Source: Chitinophagales bacterium
GTDB lineage: Bacteria; Bacteroidota; Bacteroidia; Chitinophagales; UBA8649
Reading direction: 5' to 3'
DNA: 64,000 bases
NCBI GenBank assembly: GCA_020635975.1
Contig: JACJYT010000007.1
Span: 62,001-126,000 of the forward strand
Below the pieces are notes generated by a model that saw only the letters and a list, made by a program, of their open reading frames with translations, was not told the DNA's origin and did not search any database. The position numbers were made by a program, and so were the translations under genes. Below are positions 35,253 through 44,565 of this stretch, piece by piece (position 1 is the first letter of the stretch; every line of letters begins with the position of its first letter).

Positions 35253-36299
35253 CTAATAAAGGAATTTTTCTAAAGTTAAAGCCTTCGCTTCGGTTTCAAG
35301 CCATTCCTTTTCAGGTATCGAGTCTAAAGTAATTCCAGCACCTACATAGACATCAATGTGGGTATCGAAAATCTGCATACACCGTAAATTGACATAATAG
35401 AATTCTTCAGAGTCTAAACCCAAAAATCCACTGTATAAAGATCGTTGATTTTTCTCATGCGTGAAAATCATTTTTTGCGCTCGTTTTAAAGGCAAACCGC
35501 AAACAGCGGGAGTAGGGTGTAGGCTCATTAGCAAAGTATCTAGCTTGCCATCAAAACGAAAGGAAATGTCTGTTTTGAGATGCTCTAAATGGCCCGCACT
35601 TGCGGTATAAGTAGAGCTTAATTTTATTTCCTTAGCCTTGTTAGCCTCTAATCTTTGTTTGATATATTCGCTTACAATTTCTTGTTCTTCCTCTTCTTTA
35701 CTTGTCCACTTTCTGTTTTCTTTGGTTAGCTTCGTTCCAGCCAAAGCTACCGTGTGGTATAATGCATTTTCTTTCTTTAGAAGTAATTCTGGACTGGCAC
35801 CTATCCACAAGCCTAAGGAACTATAGCTGAGATGAACAAAGGCTTTTGGGTAGTTTTCACAAAGTCGAACAAAAAGCTCTTCTGCTTTAAAATTTTTCGG
35901 CTTTACTAGTTTTTTCTTTCTTGCAGCAACTACCTTCTTCACTCTGTTTTTTGCTATTTTTTCAATTATTCGTTTAACGTAGGCGATGTAAGTTCTTTTA
36001 GCAGAATATTTGGATTCTACATTTTCTACACTCGTAATATCTTCAAATTTTTGACTTAAATCTAGCTCAAGAATCTTTTCATTTACTAAAATTTCTTGGT
36101 TATGAATTGAAGTATGAACATTGTTTGCAAAGCCTTGTAGGGTAAAACTAAGATTATCATGCTTACTATTGTGTACCAGTAAGTATATTGCTGATTCTAA
36201 AGGTTTTTTAAACAGAACAAAGCTTACTTTGTTTGCTAAGAGGAAGGCAATTTTATTGAAAAACTCCTCTTTATTTAAAGGAAATGATTGTTGCTCCAT
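35253..36299 (-). CDS. menF: Isochorismate synthase
   Basis: From the ATG at 36299 the product is about 348 residues, a chorismate-binding enzyme converting chorismate to isochorismate. An alternative ATG at 36323 would add a Lys-rich octapeptide. The C-terminal catalytic half has 'SPELLLKKENALYHTVALAG', 'HLKTDISFRFDGKLDTLL', 'LHPTPAVCGLPLKRA' and 'YSGFLGLDSEEFYYVNLRCM', matching MenF/EntC. The N-terminal part is short and divergent. It overlaps the 3' end of mutS2 by 29 bases, so translation is likely coupled. menD follows. Confidence 0.9.
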   Translation of the reverse strand: MEQQSFPLNKEEFFNKIAFLLANKVSFVLFKKPLESAIYLLVHNSKHDNLSFTLQGFANNVHTSIHNQEILVNEKILELDLSQKFEDITSVENVESKYSAKRTYIAYVKRIIEKIAKNRVKKVVAARKKKLVKPKNFKAEELFVRLCENYPKAFVHLSYSSLGLWIGASPELLLKKENALYHTVALAGTKLTKENRKWTSKEEEEQEIVSEYIKQRLEANKAKEIKLSSTYTASAGHLEHLKTDISFRFDGKLDTLLMSLHPTPAVCGLPLKRAQKMIFTHEKNQRSLYSGFLGLDSEEFYYVNLRCMQIFDTHIDVYVGAGITLDSIPEKEWLETEAKALTLEKFLY

Positions 36300-38652
36300 T
36301 GCCACCTTTTTTTTCTTCTTCATAACGCCATTCTGAAATACTAGAACGGTATTCTTTTATTAATTGCTGCAAGTGTTTCCTTAAAACTCCCATGCCTTTT
36401 CCATGAATAATTTTGATGGAATCTACATTGTTCAGCAAGGCTTGATCAAAATATTGTTCAATAATCGGTCGAGCTTCTTCTTGCAAGAGTCCGCGGATAT
36501 CAAAAACATTTTCCACTTCTGCATTCCCTGCATATTTTTTAAAATCTTTCCTTTCCTTTTTCTCCTGATAAGCTATTTTTTGCAGTTTCTTTAAAGCAAT
36601 ATTCGTCCTTATTCCTCCAATGGCTATGATGGCCTCTTTTCCCCTAATTTCCATCACTTCACCTTCTGTTCCCGATTCACCAATAACTACTTTATCGCCA
36701 AGCTCTATGTTCTTGCTTGAACTGTTAATCCCATTACTACTTGGAATTTGAGCTGCCTTTCTCTGAATCCAATCGTTCTTAAGTTGATTCAATTCTAAGG
36801 CTTTTTTAGCGGCGACTTCCTTGCTCTTCGAATTATTAATTTCATTCAAGATATTATTAACTCTACTTTCAATTGCTTCGCTTTTAGCCTTTTCCAATTG
36901 CAGCAATTCTTGTCTTAATTTGATTTGCTGTTTTTCAATAGCTGCATTGAGTTGTTCAAACTTTGCTGTGGTAGCTTTCAAGCGAGCATTTTCGCCACTA
37001 ATCTTCCTATTCTCCTGTTCTAATTGCTTTCTTTCCGTTTCTAGTTTCTGGATAAGTTCTTCAAATTTTAAATCAGAATAGTCAACCAAAGATTTGGCCT
37101 TATCTATAATGCTAGCACTTAAACCGCTTTTTTGAGCAATAGCAAAGGTGAAAGAACTTCCCGGTTTTCCAATTTGCAATTGGTAAGTTGGACTTAAATT
37201 TTCTTCACTAAAAACCATCGCTCCGTTTAAAAAACGTTGGTCTTGTTCTGCTACTTTTTTAAGATTACCATAATGCGTGGTTATTACACCAAAAGCCTTA
37301 GTATCGGCTAAGGCCAGCATCAAGGATTCTGCCATAGCCGCGCCTAAACGGGGATCGGTTCCTGTTCCAAATTCGTCTATCAGAAACAAGCTATCTTCTT
37401 TTGCATGATCCAAGAAGTATTTCATAATTTGAAGTCGAGAGCTGTAAGTACTTAGTTCGTCTTCTATAGATTGTTTATCGCCTACATCACCAAGTATGTT
37501 CTTAAACAAACAAAGCTTTGAATTTTCATCGCAAGGTAGTAGTAGTCCAAATTGAACCATCATTTGTAAGAGCGCGATGGTTTTCAGGCTTACAGATTTC
37601 CCTCCGGCGTTTGGACCACTAATAATTAGGATTCTTTGCTGCTGACTTAATTTTACATCAAAAGGAACCACTGCTTTCTTTAATTTTTTATTCTTTAAAT
37701 AGAGTAGTGGATGATAGCATGATTTATAGTTAATCTGACGCTCGGAACTAAGTATAGGCATATTCGCATTCATCGACAAAGCAAGACTCCCCTTGGCTCG
37801 TAATAAATCGTAAATTGCCAGTAGCTCTTGATAAGCTTCTAGAGTAGGAATACTTTCTCTTAATTGGCTACTTAATTGTAGAAGAATCTTGTGAATTTCG
37901 CGTCTTTCATTTCGTTCTAGCTCAAACAATTCGTTGTTTAATAATACGGTTTCTTGAGGTTCTATATAAGTGGTTTTACCAGAGTCGGATTCATCATGTA
38001 TGATGCCTTGTATACTTCTTTTACTTTCTGCTTGTAAAGCAAGAACTCTTCTTCCATTTCGTATACTTTCTTGTGTTTCAGAGAGCTTATTCTCGCTTTT
38101 TAGAGTACTCAATATGCGTCCGAATACTATATGAATTGCATTTGATTTTGCGCTAATATTTTTTCGTATTTTCATCAGCTCGGGGGAAGCTTCCGAACGA
38201 ATATTTCCACTTTCATCAATCCATTTGTCGATGAGTTTAGGAATATTTTTATCAATGCGAATTATTTCCATATTCTTACGGAGATTAAAATATTCCTCTT
38301 TATTCTTCTTAAAAAAAAGATCTATATCTTCTATGGTCTGACAACAAAGAAATATTTTACGAAATTGTTTGCCATCAATAACATTATTAATAATGGACAA
38401 CTGCTTCAGTTCTTCTTTAAGATTATAATAGTTTTGAGCTGGAAAATTCTTCTTGTTTTCTAAGCAAGACTTCATTTCGGCAACCTGCTTTAATCTAAAC
38501 TCTAGGATATCAATATTGGCAGAGAATTGATGGGCTTGCAAGGCCTCTCTTCCTAGCTCGCTTAGGCAGGCTTCTTCAAGAAGCTGCATTATTTTATCAA
38601 ATTCTAATGAAGTGCTTATATCCTTAGGATATAAATTGAATTTCAAACCCAT
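36271..38652 (-). CDS. mutS2: MutS2 ATPase/endonuclease
   Basis: This 793-residue MutS-family protein lacks the mismatch-recognition domain. The ATPase has Walker A 'IISGPNAGGKSVSLKT', Walker B 'DSLFLIDEFGTGTDPRLGAA' and switch 'GVITTHYGNLK'. A long coiled-coil (about 520-640) leads to the C-terminal Smr nuclease domain with 'FDIRGLLQEEA' and 'IIHGKGMGVLRKHL'. In other bacteria MutS2 suppresses recombination or rescues collided ribosomes. It is unrelated in function to its menaquinone neighbours but is locked to them by overlap (menF) and a three-base gap (gpsA). Confidence 0.95.
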   Translation of the reverse strand: MGLKFNLYPKDISTSLEFDKIMQLLEEACLSELGREALQAHQFSANIDILEFRLKQVAEMKSCLENKKNFPAQNYYNLKEELKQLSIINNVIDGKQFRKIFLCCQTIEDIDLFFKKNKEEYFNLRKNMEIIRIDKNIPKLIDKWIDESGNIRSEASPELMKIRKNISAKSNAIHIVFGRILSTLKSENKLSETQESIRNGRRVLALQAESKRSIQGIIHDESDSGKTTYIEPQETVLLNNELFELERNERREIHKILLQLSSQLRESIPTLEAYQELLAIYDLLRAKGSLALSMNANMPILSSERQINYKSCYHPLLYLKNKKLKKAVVPFDVKLSQQQRILIISGPNAGGKSVSLKTIALLQMMVQFGLLLPCDENSKLCLFKNILGDVGDKQSIEDELSTYSSRLQIMKYFLDHAKEDSLFLIDEFGTGTDPRLGAAMAESLMLALADTKAFGVITTHYGNLKKVAEQDQRFLNGAMVFSEENLSPTYQLQIGKPGSSFTFAIAQKSGLSASIIDKAKSLVDYSDLKFEELIQKLETERKQLEQENRKISGENARLKATTAKFEQLNAAIEKQQIKLRQELLQLEKAKSEAIESRVNNILNEINNSKSKEVAAKKALELNQLKNDWIQRKAAQIPSSNGINSSSKNIELGDKVVIGESGTEGEVMEIRGKEAIIAIGGIRTNIALKKLQKIAYQEKKERKDFKKYAGNAEVENVFDIRGLLQEEARPIIEQYFDQALLNNVDSIKIIHGKGMGVLRKHLQQLIKEYRSSISEWRYEEEKKGGNGATIISFK

Positions 38653-38655
38653 GAT

Positions 38656-39696
38656 TTATACTATATATTCTGCATCCTTTTCGGCAGAGAAACGCATCAA
38701 TAAACCTATGCCTTTATGAATAGGGAAATTCTCAAAGACTATTTTGTACAATATTTCTGCCAAGGGTGCTTTATAACCATAATTCTGTAGACTTCTAATT
38801 ATAATTAGTGTTTTTACTCCCTCAGCTACTTCACCTAAATCCTCAATAATCTGATCTAGGTTCTTGCCTTGTGCTAGTTGCAATCCTACTCTAAAATTTC
38901 TACTTTTATTGCTATGGCAAGTAGCTATTAAATCGCCTATACCAGCTAAACCTAAGAAAGCTCTTTCGCTTGCTCCTAGAGCTTTGGCAATGTGAATAAG
39001 TTCGGCCATGCCTCTAGTTATCAATAAGGCCCTTGCATTTTCGCCATAACCTAAGCCCGTTAACATACCAGATGCAATGGCCACATAATTTTTCAGTACC
39101 CCTGCCAATTCAACGCCTAAAAGCTCGTTAGAGCCATAAACTTGAAAGCGAGTGCTTCTTAAGGCCTGCTGACCTATTTCAATAACCTCATTAAAACTAC
39201 TTGCAATAACGGTAGCTGCTGGTTGTAACTCAGATAACTCACTTGCTAAATTCGGTCCAGCTAAACAGCCAACACGAACTACACCAGTTTTGAGTTTAAT
39301 CAGCTCCGACATCGTAAAAACTTCTTGTTTCTTTAACTGAATGTCTTTGCCTAATTTTTTTGGTGTGTAAAGCCCCTTAGTGCCGTGAATTAGTATATGA
39401 GAAGCGTTAAGGTAGGGTGCTAAAGCGTCTAATAATTCTACAAAATTGTCGGAAGGTATTATCGGAAATATAAGAAAACACTCTTCGGCAATACTTTTTA
39501 ATTCGGTAGTTGCTTCAACGTTTTCATGGATTTTTAAATCTCTTGAAAGGTGTTTTTGGTTGATACTATCGCGCTGTTCTTCATTTCGTGTGTATAAGAG
39601 AACTTTTCCATTCTCTGCCAATAGATTAGCAATAGCTATACCGAAACTACCAGCTCCAATGACACCAAATTTATGCGAAGTGTTTTTCAAGTCCAT
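38656..39696 (-). CDS. gpsA: NAD(P)-dependent glycerol-3-phosphate dehydrogenase
   Basis: This 346-residue enzyme reduces dihydroxyacetone phosphate to sn-glycerol 3-phosphate for phospholipid synthesis. Its Rossmann motif is 'FGVIGAGSFGIAIANLL'. 'HGTKGLY', 'GPNLASELSE' and 'GVELAGVLKNYVAIASGM' with the catalytic Lys are diagnostic, as is 'LAGIGDLIATCHSNKSRNF'. Its start overlaps the end of the PlsB-like acyltransferase gene by 26 bases, pairing the maker of glycerol 3-phosphate with an enzyme that uses it. Confidence 0.95.
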   Translation of the reverse strand: MDLKNTSHKFGVIGAGSFGIAIANLLAENGKVLLYTRNEEQRDSINQKHLSRDLKIHENVEATTELKSIAEECFLIFPIIPSDNFVELLDALAPYLNASHILIHGTKGLYTPKKLGKDIQLKKQEVFTMSELIKLKTGVVRVGCLAGPNLASELSELQPAATVIASSFNEVIEIGQQALRSTRFQVYGSNELLGVELAGVLKNYVAIASGMLTGLGYGENARALLITRGMAELIHIAKALGASERAFLGLAGIGDLIATCHSNKSRNFRVGLQLAQGKNLDQIIEDLGEVAEGVKTLIIIRSLQNYGYKAPLAEILYKIVFENFPIHKGIGLLMRFSAEKDAEYIV

Positions 39697-41365
39697 AGCC
39701 TAACAATCTATTGTGATAAAAATAAAGCACCTTCAAATCTTGCGTTGAGATATTCCCATTATTATTTACTTCTAAAGGCATTTGTGCGTGATATACCCCT
39801 AAATTTTTAATCCCATGTTTAATAATTTCATCGGTATCGCCTTTTAATCTTTCATGGATTTTTAATTTTCCTTCCGCATAGAGATCAATAATTTTTTCTC
39901 GAATATTATTCACTTCCATCTTAAACTCTTCAATATCAATTTCTATTTCGTCTGTTGGGATTCTTAGTAATTGATAAATATCCAAATTCTTAAATTCTCT
40001 ACCAATCAATTCAAAAGCTACAAAAGAAACGATGTGGCTACTTAAAACCGTGTTGTAAGCTAGAAACTTCTCGACAATTCGCTCCCCTAAAATAGAAGTA
40101 TAAACACTATCTCTTTGCAAATCTTCGGTCATCGTATCACCAAGCATAAAGTAGTTCTTAATTTGAACTTTTTGTCCAATTTTATTGATGCTTTGTCCTT
40201 CAAAATCCACTTCATTTCCAAACACATCCATAGGCGAGGCAAAGGAAATAGACATGCCCGGATTAGCAGTAATTACTTTAAGAATAAGTTTCAATAACTT
40301 ATAGGAAGTGCTATAGTCGTCTTTTTCTGCAATAAATTGTTCTTTACCTTCTATTGCAAGATGTTGATTTATTAAGGAAGCAGCTTCCATTACGAAATGG
40401 TAGTTGAGAACAACCGGAACCACAAAAATTTTCTTTGCGGTTTCTTCATTAAAATTTAAAAGATTCTGACGCTGCGCTTCTAAAGCCGTTCCTAGTAAAC
40501 CTAATTTTAGTTTTTTTTCAATTTGTCCGGAACGTGACCTTGTCCCCCCTGGAAAGAATAGGGAATGAGCCCCTCTGGTTATGGCAATGGTGCTATAATT
40601 TTTTAATAGCTCAAGATAAGGCGTATTTTTTCTTCTTCTATCTAATTTGTAAGCTCCAAGATCATTTAACCAACGGGAGAGTATGCCTATGGTAAAAAGA
40701 TTAATTCCTGCTCCGTAGGTCATGGCTGGCAAACCAATTATATCAATAATTAAACCTATGGTAGGGGAGTCGATGTTGCTGAAATGAGTAGGAACTACGA
40801 TAACTGTTCCCTTTTTAGATAAATTACGGATATGGTCTATTGGACCCGTAATATTCATCTTTTCATAGATGTTTTTGCTTGCAGGGAAGAAAAAGTTTTT
40901 CTTATTACCAGCAGAAACATTCATTAATCTTCCGAATAGAAAAGGCAGTACTTTTTGCGCTACACGATATTTCTTAGGTTCGAAATTTGCTACTATTTCA
41001 AGGCAATAAAAGTGAAGAATTTCTTTAAGTATTTTCTTGTCTTCCTTAAACTTCTTGTCTTCCTCTTCAATAGAATCAACAATTAAAATCTTTCTTTTTA
41101 TCTCACTCCAAAAGATACGCTCCTCAGGTTTATCGCTCTTCCAAGGTTCTTTAGTAAGTCTATTTTTTTCTTGATAAAGAACACTTTTCAATTCGCCATG
41201 AAGGCTATTGGCGTCTTTAAATTTATTGAGTAGTTTGTCGGTGGTAGCTTTTACCACTTCTTTAAGAAAAGATTCCTTATCCTGACTTAGCTTGTAAATC
41301 GGCCACTCGGTAATATCGGGAATAACAGGATCTAATCTCCTATCTATTTTTTGACTTTCTTGCAT
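39671..41365 (-). CDS. PlsB-like glycerol-3-phosphate acyltransferase
   Basis: This 564-residue protein has a PlsC/PlsB acyltransferase core: the HX4D catalytic motif in 'VVPTHFSNIDSPTIG', a middle motif near 'GAYKLDRRRKN' and 'LFFPGGTRSRSGQIEKKLKL', the substrate-binding block. It is shorter than E. coli PlsB (807) but has the same motif order and a long C-terminal part. Overlap with gpsA supports glycerol 3-phosphate as acceptor. Acyl donor (CoA or ACP) cannot be told. It is first in the nine-gene minus-strand run and has an exact -7 motif upstream. Confidence 0.85.
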   Translation of the reverse strand: MQESQKIDRRLDPVIPDITEWPIYKLSQDKESFLKEVVKATTDKLLNKFKDANSLHGELKSVLYQEKNRLTKEPWKSDKPEERIFWSEIKRKILIVDSIEEEDKKFKEDKKILKEILHFYCLEIVANFEPKKYRVAQKVLPFLFGRLMNVSAGNKKNFFFPASKNIYEKMNITGPIDHIRNLSKKGTVIVVPTHFSNIDSPTIGLIIDIIGLPAMTYGAGINLFTIGILSRWLNDLGAYKLDRRRKNTPYLELLKNYSTIAITRGAHSLFFPGGTRSRSGQIEKKLKLGLLGTALEAQRQNLLNFNEETAKKIFVVPVVLNYHFVMEAASLINQHLAIEGKEQFIAEKDDYSTSYKLLKLILKVITANPGMSISFASPMDVFGNEVDFEGQSINKIGQKVQIKNYFMLGDTMTEDLQRDSVYTSILGERIVEKFLAYNTVLSSHIVSFVAFELIGREFKNLDIYQLLRIPTDEIEIDIEEFKMEVNNIREKIIDLYAEGKLKIHERLKGDTDEIIKHGIKNLGVYHAQMPLEVNNNGNISTQDLKVLYFYHNRLLGYGLEKHFA

Positions 41366-41390
41366 ATAGGTTCAATAAGCGAATCGCTAT

Positions 41391-41398
41391 CAAAGTTA
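41391..41398 (-). promoter_or_regulatory. Candidate -7 element (TAACTTTG) for the plsB-gpsA-mutS2-men operon
   Basis: Exact TAnnTTTG match 25 bases upstream of the PlsB-like ATG, heading the long minus-strand operon. Confidence 0.5.
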
Positions 41399-41449
41399 AA
41401 AGAATTTGCCATAAATGCACGAAGAACTAGAAGGATGTGGAAAAGCTTT

Positions 41450-42151
41450 TTAGTCTTTTACTATCAGCTTGAAGCCTTGGCCGTGGATATTTGCTATTTC
41501 TATATTCTCGTCCTGTTTTAGGTACTTTCTTAGCTTAGTAATATAAACATCCATGCTTCTACCCGTAAAATAATTATCATTACCCCAAATAGATTTCAGA
41601 GCGATATCTCGATCTACAATCTTATTCTTGTTGTGTGCCAGTAATTTTAAAAGTTCAGCTTCTTTAGTAGTAAGTTTTACTTTCTCGCTATTAATTTCTA
41701 ATGCGCGATCATTATCCACATAGGTGTAGGCTCCAATTTTAAACTCGGCTTGAAGTTCTGAAGGAAGCACAGCACTTTCTACTCTGCGCATAATAGCACT
41801 AATTCTAAGTTGTAGCTCTTCAAAACTAAAAGGTTTCGTAATGTAATCATCTGCACCTAGCTTAAATCCTTCTAACTTATCTTCTTTCATAGATTTAGCT
41901 GTAAGAAAGATAATTGGCATCTTAGGAGCAACTTTTTTAATTTCCTTTGCCAATGTAAAACCATCTTTTAAGGGCATCATTACATCTAGAATGCAGATAT
42001 CAAAATCGTCTTTATTAAAGGACTTCCAAGCTTGGTCGCCATCCGAAAAAAGTTCCACGTAATTCTCTTCTAACTCTAAAGAATCCTTTAATACAGAACC
42101 TAAGTTAGGATCGTCTTCAGCTAATAGTATTTTGTATTTAAACTCTTTCAT
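41450..42151 (-). CDS. OmpR-family response regulator (RprY-like)
   Basis: This 233-residue regulator has a receiver domain with D13-D14, phospho-acceptor D56 in 'ICILDVMMPLKDGFTLA' and K106 in 'DDYITKPFS'. A winged-helix DNA-binding domain follows (about 135-230) with 'LTTKEAELLKLLAHNKNKIV' and 'GRSMDVYITKLRKYL'. The wording closely resembles RprY of Bacteroides. It lies 12 bases after its kinase, forming a classic two-gene operon. Targets are not known from this sequence. Confidence 0.93.
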   Translation of the reverse strand: MKEFKYKILLAEDDPNLGSVLKDSLELEENYVELFSDGDQAWKSFNKDDFDICILDVMMPLKDGFTLAKEIKKVAPKMPIIFLTAKSMKEDKLEGFKLGADDYITKPFSFEELQLRISAIMRRVESAVLPSELQAEFKIGAYTYVDNDRALEINSEKVKLTTKEAELLKLLAHNKNKIVDRDIALKSIWGNDNYFTGRSMDVYITKLRKYLKQDENIEIANIHGQGFKLIVKD

Positions 42152-42163
42152 GATAATTTATTT

Positions 42164-43669
42164 TTAAGTTGGTAATGTAACGATGAATCTGGTAAACTTA
42201 TTTGCTTCAGATTGCACTTCAATTTCTCCTTTATGGGCTTCAACAATAGTTTTAACATAACTTAAGCCTAAGCCAAAGCCTTTTACATTGTGAATATTGC
42301 CAGTTGGCACGCGGTAAAACTTAGTAAAAATCTTTTTTTGATCAGAATTACTCATGCCAATGCCATTGTCTTCTATGCTAAACACAAAATCATTTTTTCT
42401 ATTGCTTGTGTTTAGTTTAATTTCTAGATTTCTTTCACTTCGATATTTTATGGCATTATCTAACAGATTGGAAAGTAGATTTACGAGATGATTTTTATCT
42501 CCTCTTATCTTACTATTCGTAGCATCCAAATGCAGGTCGATGCTAGCCGCAGTATCTTCCAAACGAAGCTGAAATTTAACCAACAAATCCTCTAGCAATT
42601 CATGAAAATCCAATTCTTCTACACGAAGTTTAATTTCTTCTCTATCTAATTGAGCCACTTGCAACACGCTTTCTATATGATTGCCTAGTCGAGTATTTTC
42701 GTCTTTTATAATTTTAGTGTAATTAGCAATCTTCTCGGGATTCTCTCTAACTTTTTCTTTATTGAGCATTTCTGTAGCTAAAGAGATTGTTGCTACTGGA
42801 GTTTTCAACTCATGGGTCATATTATTGATGAAATCCGTTTTAAGTTCAGATATCTTTTTTTGATGAAAAATGATAAGAATGCTAGCGCCAAAAGAAGCCA
42901 CAATTAATAAAATAAAGATAAAGGAAGAGAGTAGGAGTTGTCCGTTAGATTTAATTAGAAAACTTCTCTTATTAGGAAAATCCGCTATTAAAACTGCTTG
43001 TTCTCCGGTAAAAACATTGATGTGAATGGGCGTTTTGTAGGAAGTCTTATAGGTGGAGGTATTTATTTTTTCGAAAGTACTTACAATGTTTCTAAGATTA
43101 TATCCGTCTAGAATGGCAAAATTAAAAGGCGTATTGATTCCAATTCTATCTAATTCGAAACGAAGAAAATTAAAAATTTTAGTAGAATCGAAATTTGCCT
43201 TGTGATCGCTACCATAAAGAAACTCCATGGTGATACTTTCCACTAGTAAACTATATTCTTTTAATAGATTATACTCTAATTCCCTTTCAAAATCAGCTCC
43301 TAAGTTGGCCATTCTAACGAGACTATCAATTTGTTCTAAATTGTTGCCGCTAAAACTATGTGTTGTTCCATTTTTTTGAACTTCTAGAACTACCAAGCCA
43401 TTTTGATACTGCAAATTCATGCCACAATTACCATTAAACTGCTTGGTTTTATTGTAGATTTGATCAACTTTCGCATTTTTCAATAACCGATAAGCTTCCT
43501 CTTCTTCAATTTTTATTGCCGTATGTACCAAAGCTTCATTTACATATTGATCGAAAATCTGACTTTGAATGATTAATCCTCTCTTGATGTAAATGGATTG
43601 AACGTAAACCAAACCCATTAAGGATAGAGTTAGTACGAAGATGATACTATAAACTTGCCATTTTTTCAT
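42164..43669 (-). CDS. Membrane sensor histidine kinase (RprX-like)
   Basis: Starting at the ATG 43669 gives about 501 residues beginning MKKWQVYSIIF, a transmembrane helix; the longer start at 43720 adds 17 unlikely residues. A periplasmic sensor of about 220 residues and a second helix (about 255-280) precede the kinase. The H-box is 'NMTHELKTPVATISLATEML', the N-box 'LVNLLSNLLDNAIKYRSE', and 'SIEDNGIGM' plus 'GFGLGLSYVKTIVEAHKGEI' complete the ATPase. It resembles RprX of Bacteroides and is paired with the response regulator just downstream. Confidence 0.92.
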   Translation of the reverse strand: MKKWQVYSIIFVLTLSLMGLVYVQSIYIKRGLIIQSQIFDQYVNEALVHTAIKIEEEEAYRLLKNAKVDQIYNKTKQFNGNCGMNLQYQNGLVVLEVQKNGTTHSFSGNNLEQIDSLVRMANLGADFERELEYNLLKEYSLLVESITMEFLYGSDHKANFDSTKIFNFLRFELDRIGINTPFNFAILDGYNLRNIVSTFEKINTSTYKTSYKTPIHINVFTGEQAVLIADFPNKRSFLIKSNGQLLLSSFIFILLIVASFGASILIIFHQKKISELKTDFINNMTHELKTPVATISLATEMLNKEKVRENPEKIANYTKIIKDENTRLGNHIESVLQVAQLDREEIKLRVEELDFHELLEDLLVKFQLRLEDTAASIDLHLDATNSKIRGDKNHLVNLLSNLLDNAIKYRSERNLEIKLNTSNRKNDFVFSIEDNGIGMSNSDQKKIFTKFYRVPTGNIHNVKGFGLGLSYVKTIVEAHKGEIEVQSEANKFTRFIVTLPT

Positions 43670-43736
43670 TCCGCTGTAAATATAAGCTTGAAAAGCAATC
43701 AAAGGCTTTATGCTTAACACTATTTAACGCAATAAA

Positions 43737-43768
43737 AAAGCCTTGCAAATAGCAGTTTACAAGGCTTT
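43737..43768 (-). terminator. Terminator downstream of the plug-only gene
   Basis: A 13-bp stem (43737-43749 with 43756-43768, one mismatch) around TAGCAG is followed on the minus strand by a T-rich run. It separates the plug gene from the two-component operon. Confidence 0.7.
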
Positions 43769-43788
43769 ACGCTATAAAAAAAACAATC

Positions 43789-44463
43789 TTATAAATTATC
43801 GAAATAGCTTTTGGTTTCTACTACAATAACGGCACTTGTGGTGTTGCCATATTGTGCAGGAATACCACCAGAATAAATCTCAATATCTTTTACAGAACTC
43901 ATGGGAATATATAGCTCGCCGTAAGTGCGTATACCATCTATGTAGTATACCGATGTGCCTGGACGAGCACCTTTATAACTGATACCGTTAGGAGTCTCTA
44001 CTGCCGTGCTTTGCAATTTCTCTACATTAGTAATTATCCTCGCTCCCGTATTTTTAATAAAACCATCATCAATTTTTTTAATGTATTCTTTGGTAATGAG
44101 ATCTTTATAATGGATTACATCTGTTATTGGAATAGTATTAGTAAAGTCCATATCTAAACTCAAAAATAAATCTTCTGTATCTACATGAACATTCGTAAAT
44201 GTTTTTTCTGCACCTACACCATTTATTTTAATAGAATAAATTCCTCTATCCACTTTATCGAAATAGTAATAGCCTTCGTAATCGGTGGTAGTGGATTGCA
44301 AAATTTCTCCATCTTGAATGAGGGCTAAACTAACAAAAGGCTTGTTTTCATCTAAGTGGATGTCGTGAACAAAACCTTCAATAATTCCTTGTGAAAATGA
44401 AACCGAAACCAAAAAGAATACCTTAATGATAACGAAGGCTAATTTTTTTGTTAAAATTCTCAT
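43789..44463 (-). CDS. Carboxypeptidase-regulatory plus TonB-plug protein without a barrel
   Basis: This 224-residue secreted protein has a signal peptide ending near 'VSVSFSQ', a CarboxypepD_reg-like beta sandwich (about 26-105: 'FVSLALIQDGEILQSTTTDY', 'GYYYFDKVDRGIYSIKINGV') and a TonB-receptor plug-like domain (about 145-220: 'GISYKGARPGTSVYYIDG', 'DIEIYSGGIPAQYGNTTSA'). It stops right where an outer-membrane barrel would begin, with a proper stop codon and terminator. This is not a normal TonB-dependent receptor. It might be a plug-like binding or regulatory protein, or the remnant of a larger gene; codon usage and intact frame favour a real gene. Confidence 0.75.
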   Translation of the reverse strand: MRILTKKLAFVIIKVFFLVSVSFSQGIIEGFVHDIHLDENKPFVSLALIQDGEILQSTTTDYEGYYYFDKVDRGIYSIKINGVGAEKTFTNVHVDTEDLFLSLDMDFTNTIPITDVIHYKDLITKEYIKKIDDGFIKNTGARIITNVEKLQSTAVETPNGISYKGARPGTSVYYIDGIRTYGELYIPMSSVKDIEIYSGGIPAQYGNTTSAVIVVETKSYFDNL

Positions 44464-44511
44464 AATAAGTGATTTAAAGTGAATAATATTTTAAAATTAT
44501 GCACTTATTAT
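44462..44511 (-). promoter_or_regulatory. Inverted repeat over the start of the plug-only gene
   Basis: Ten-base arms ATAATAAGTG (44462-44471) and CACTTATTAT (44502-44511) pair perfectly across 30 bases. In the mRNA the 3' arm includes the first bases of the ATG, so the hairpin could mask the start. The stem is AT-rich and weak; a dimeric regulator site is an alternative. Confidence 0.35.
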
Positions 44512-44565
44512 TGTAAATTAGTCAGCGATATGTCACAATTGACAAACACCTTGTAAAAATTAAAA

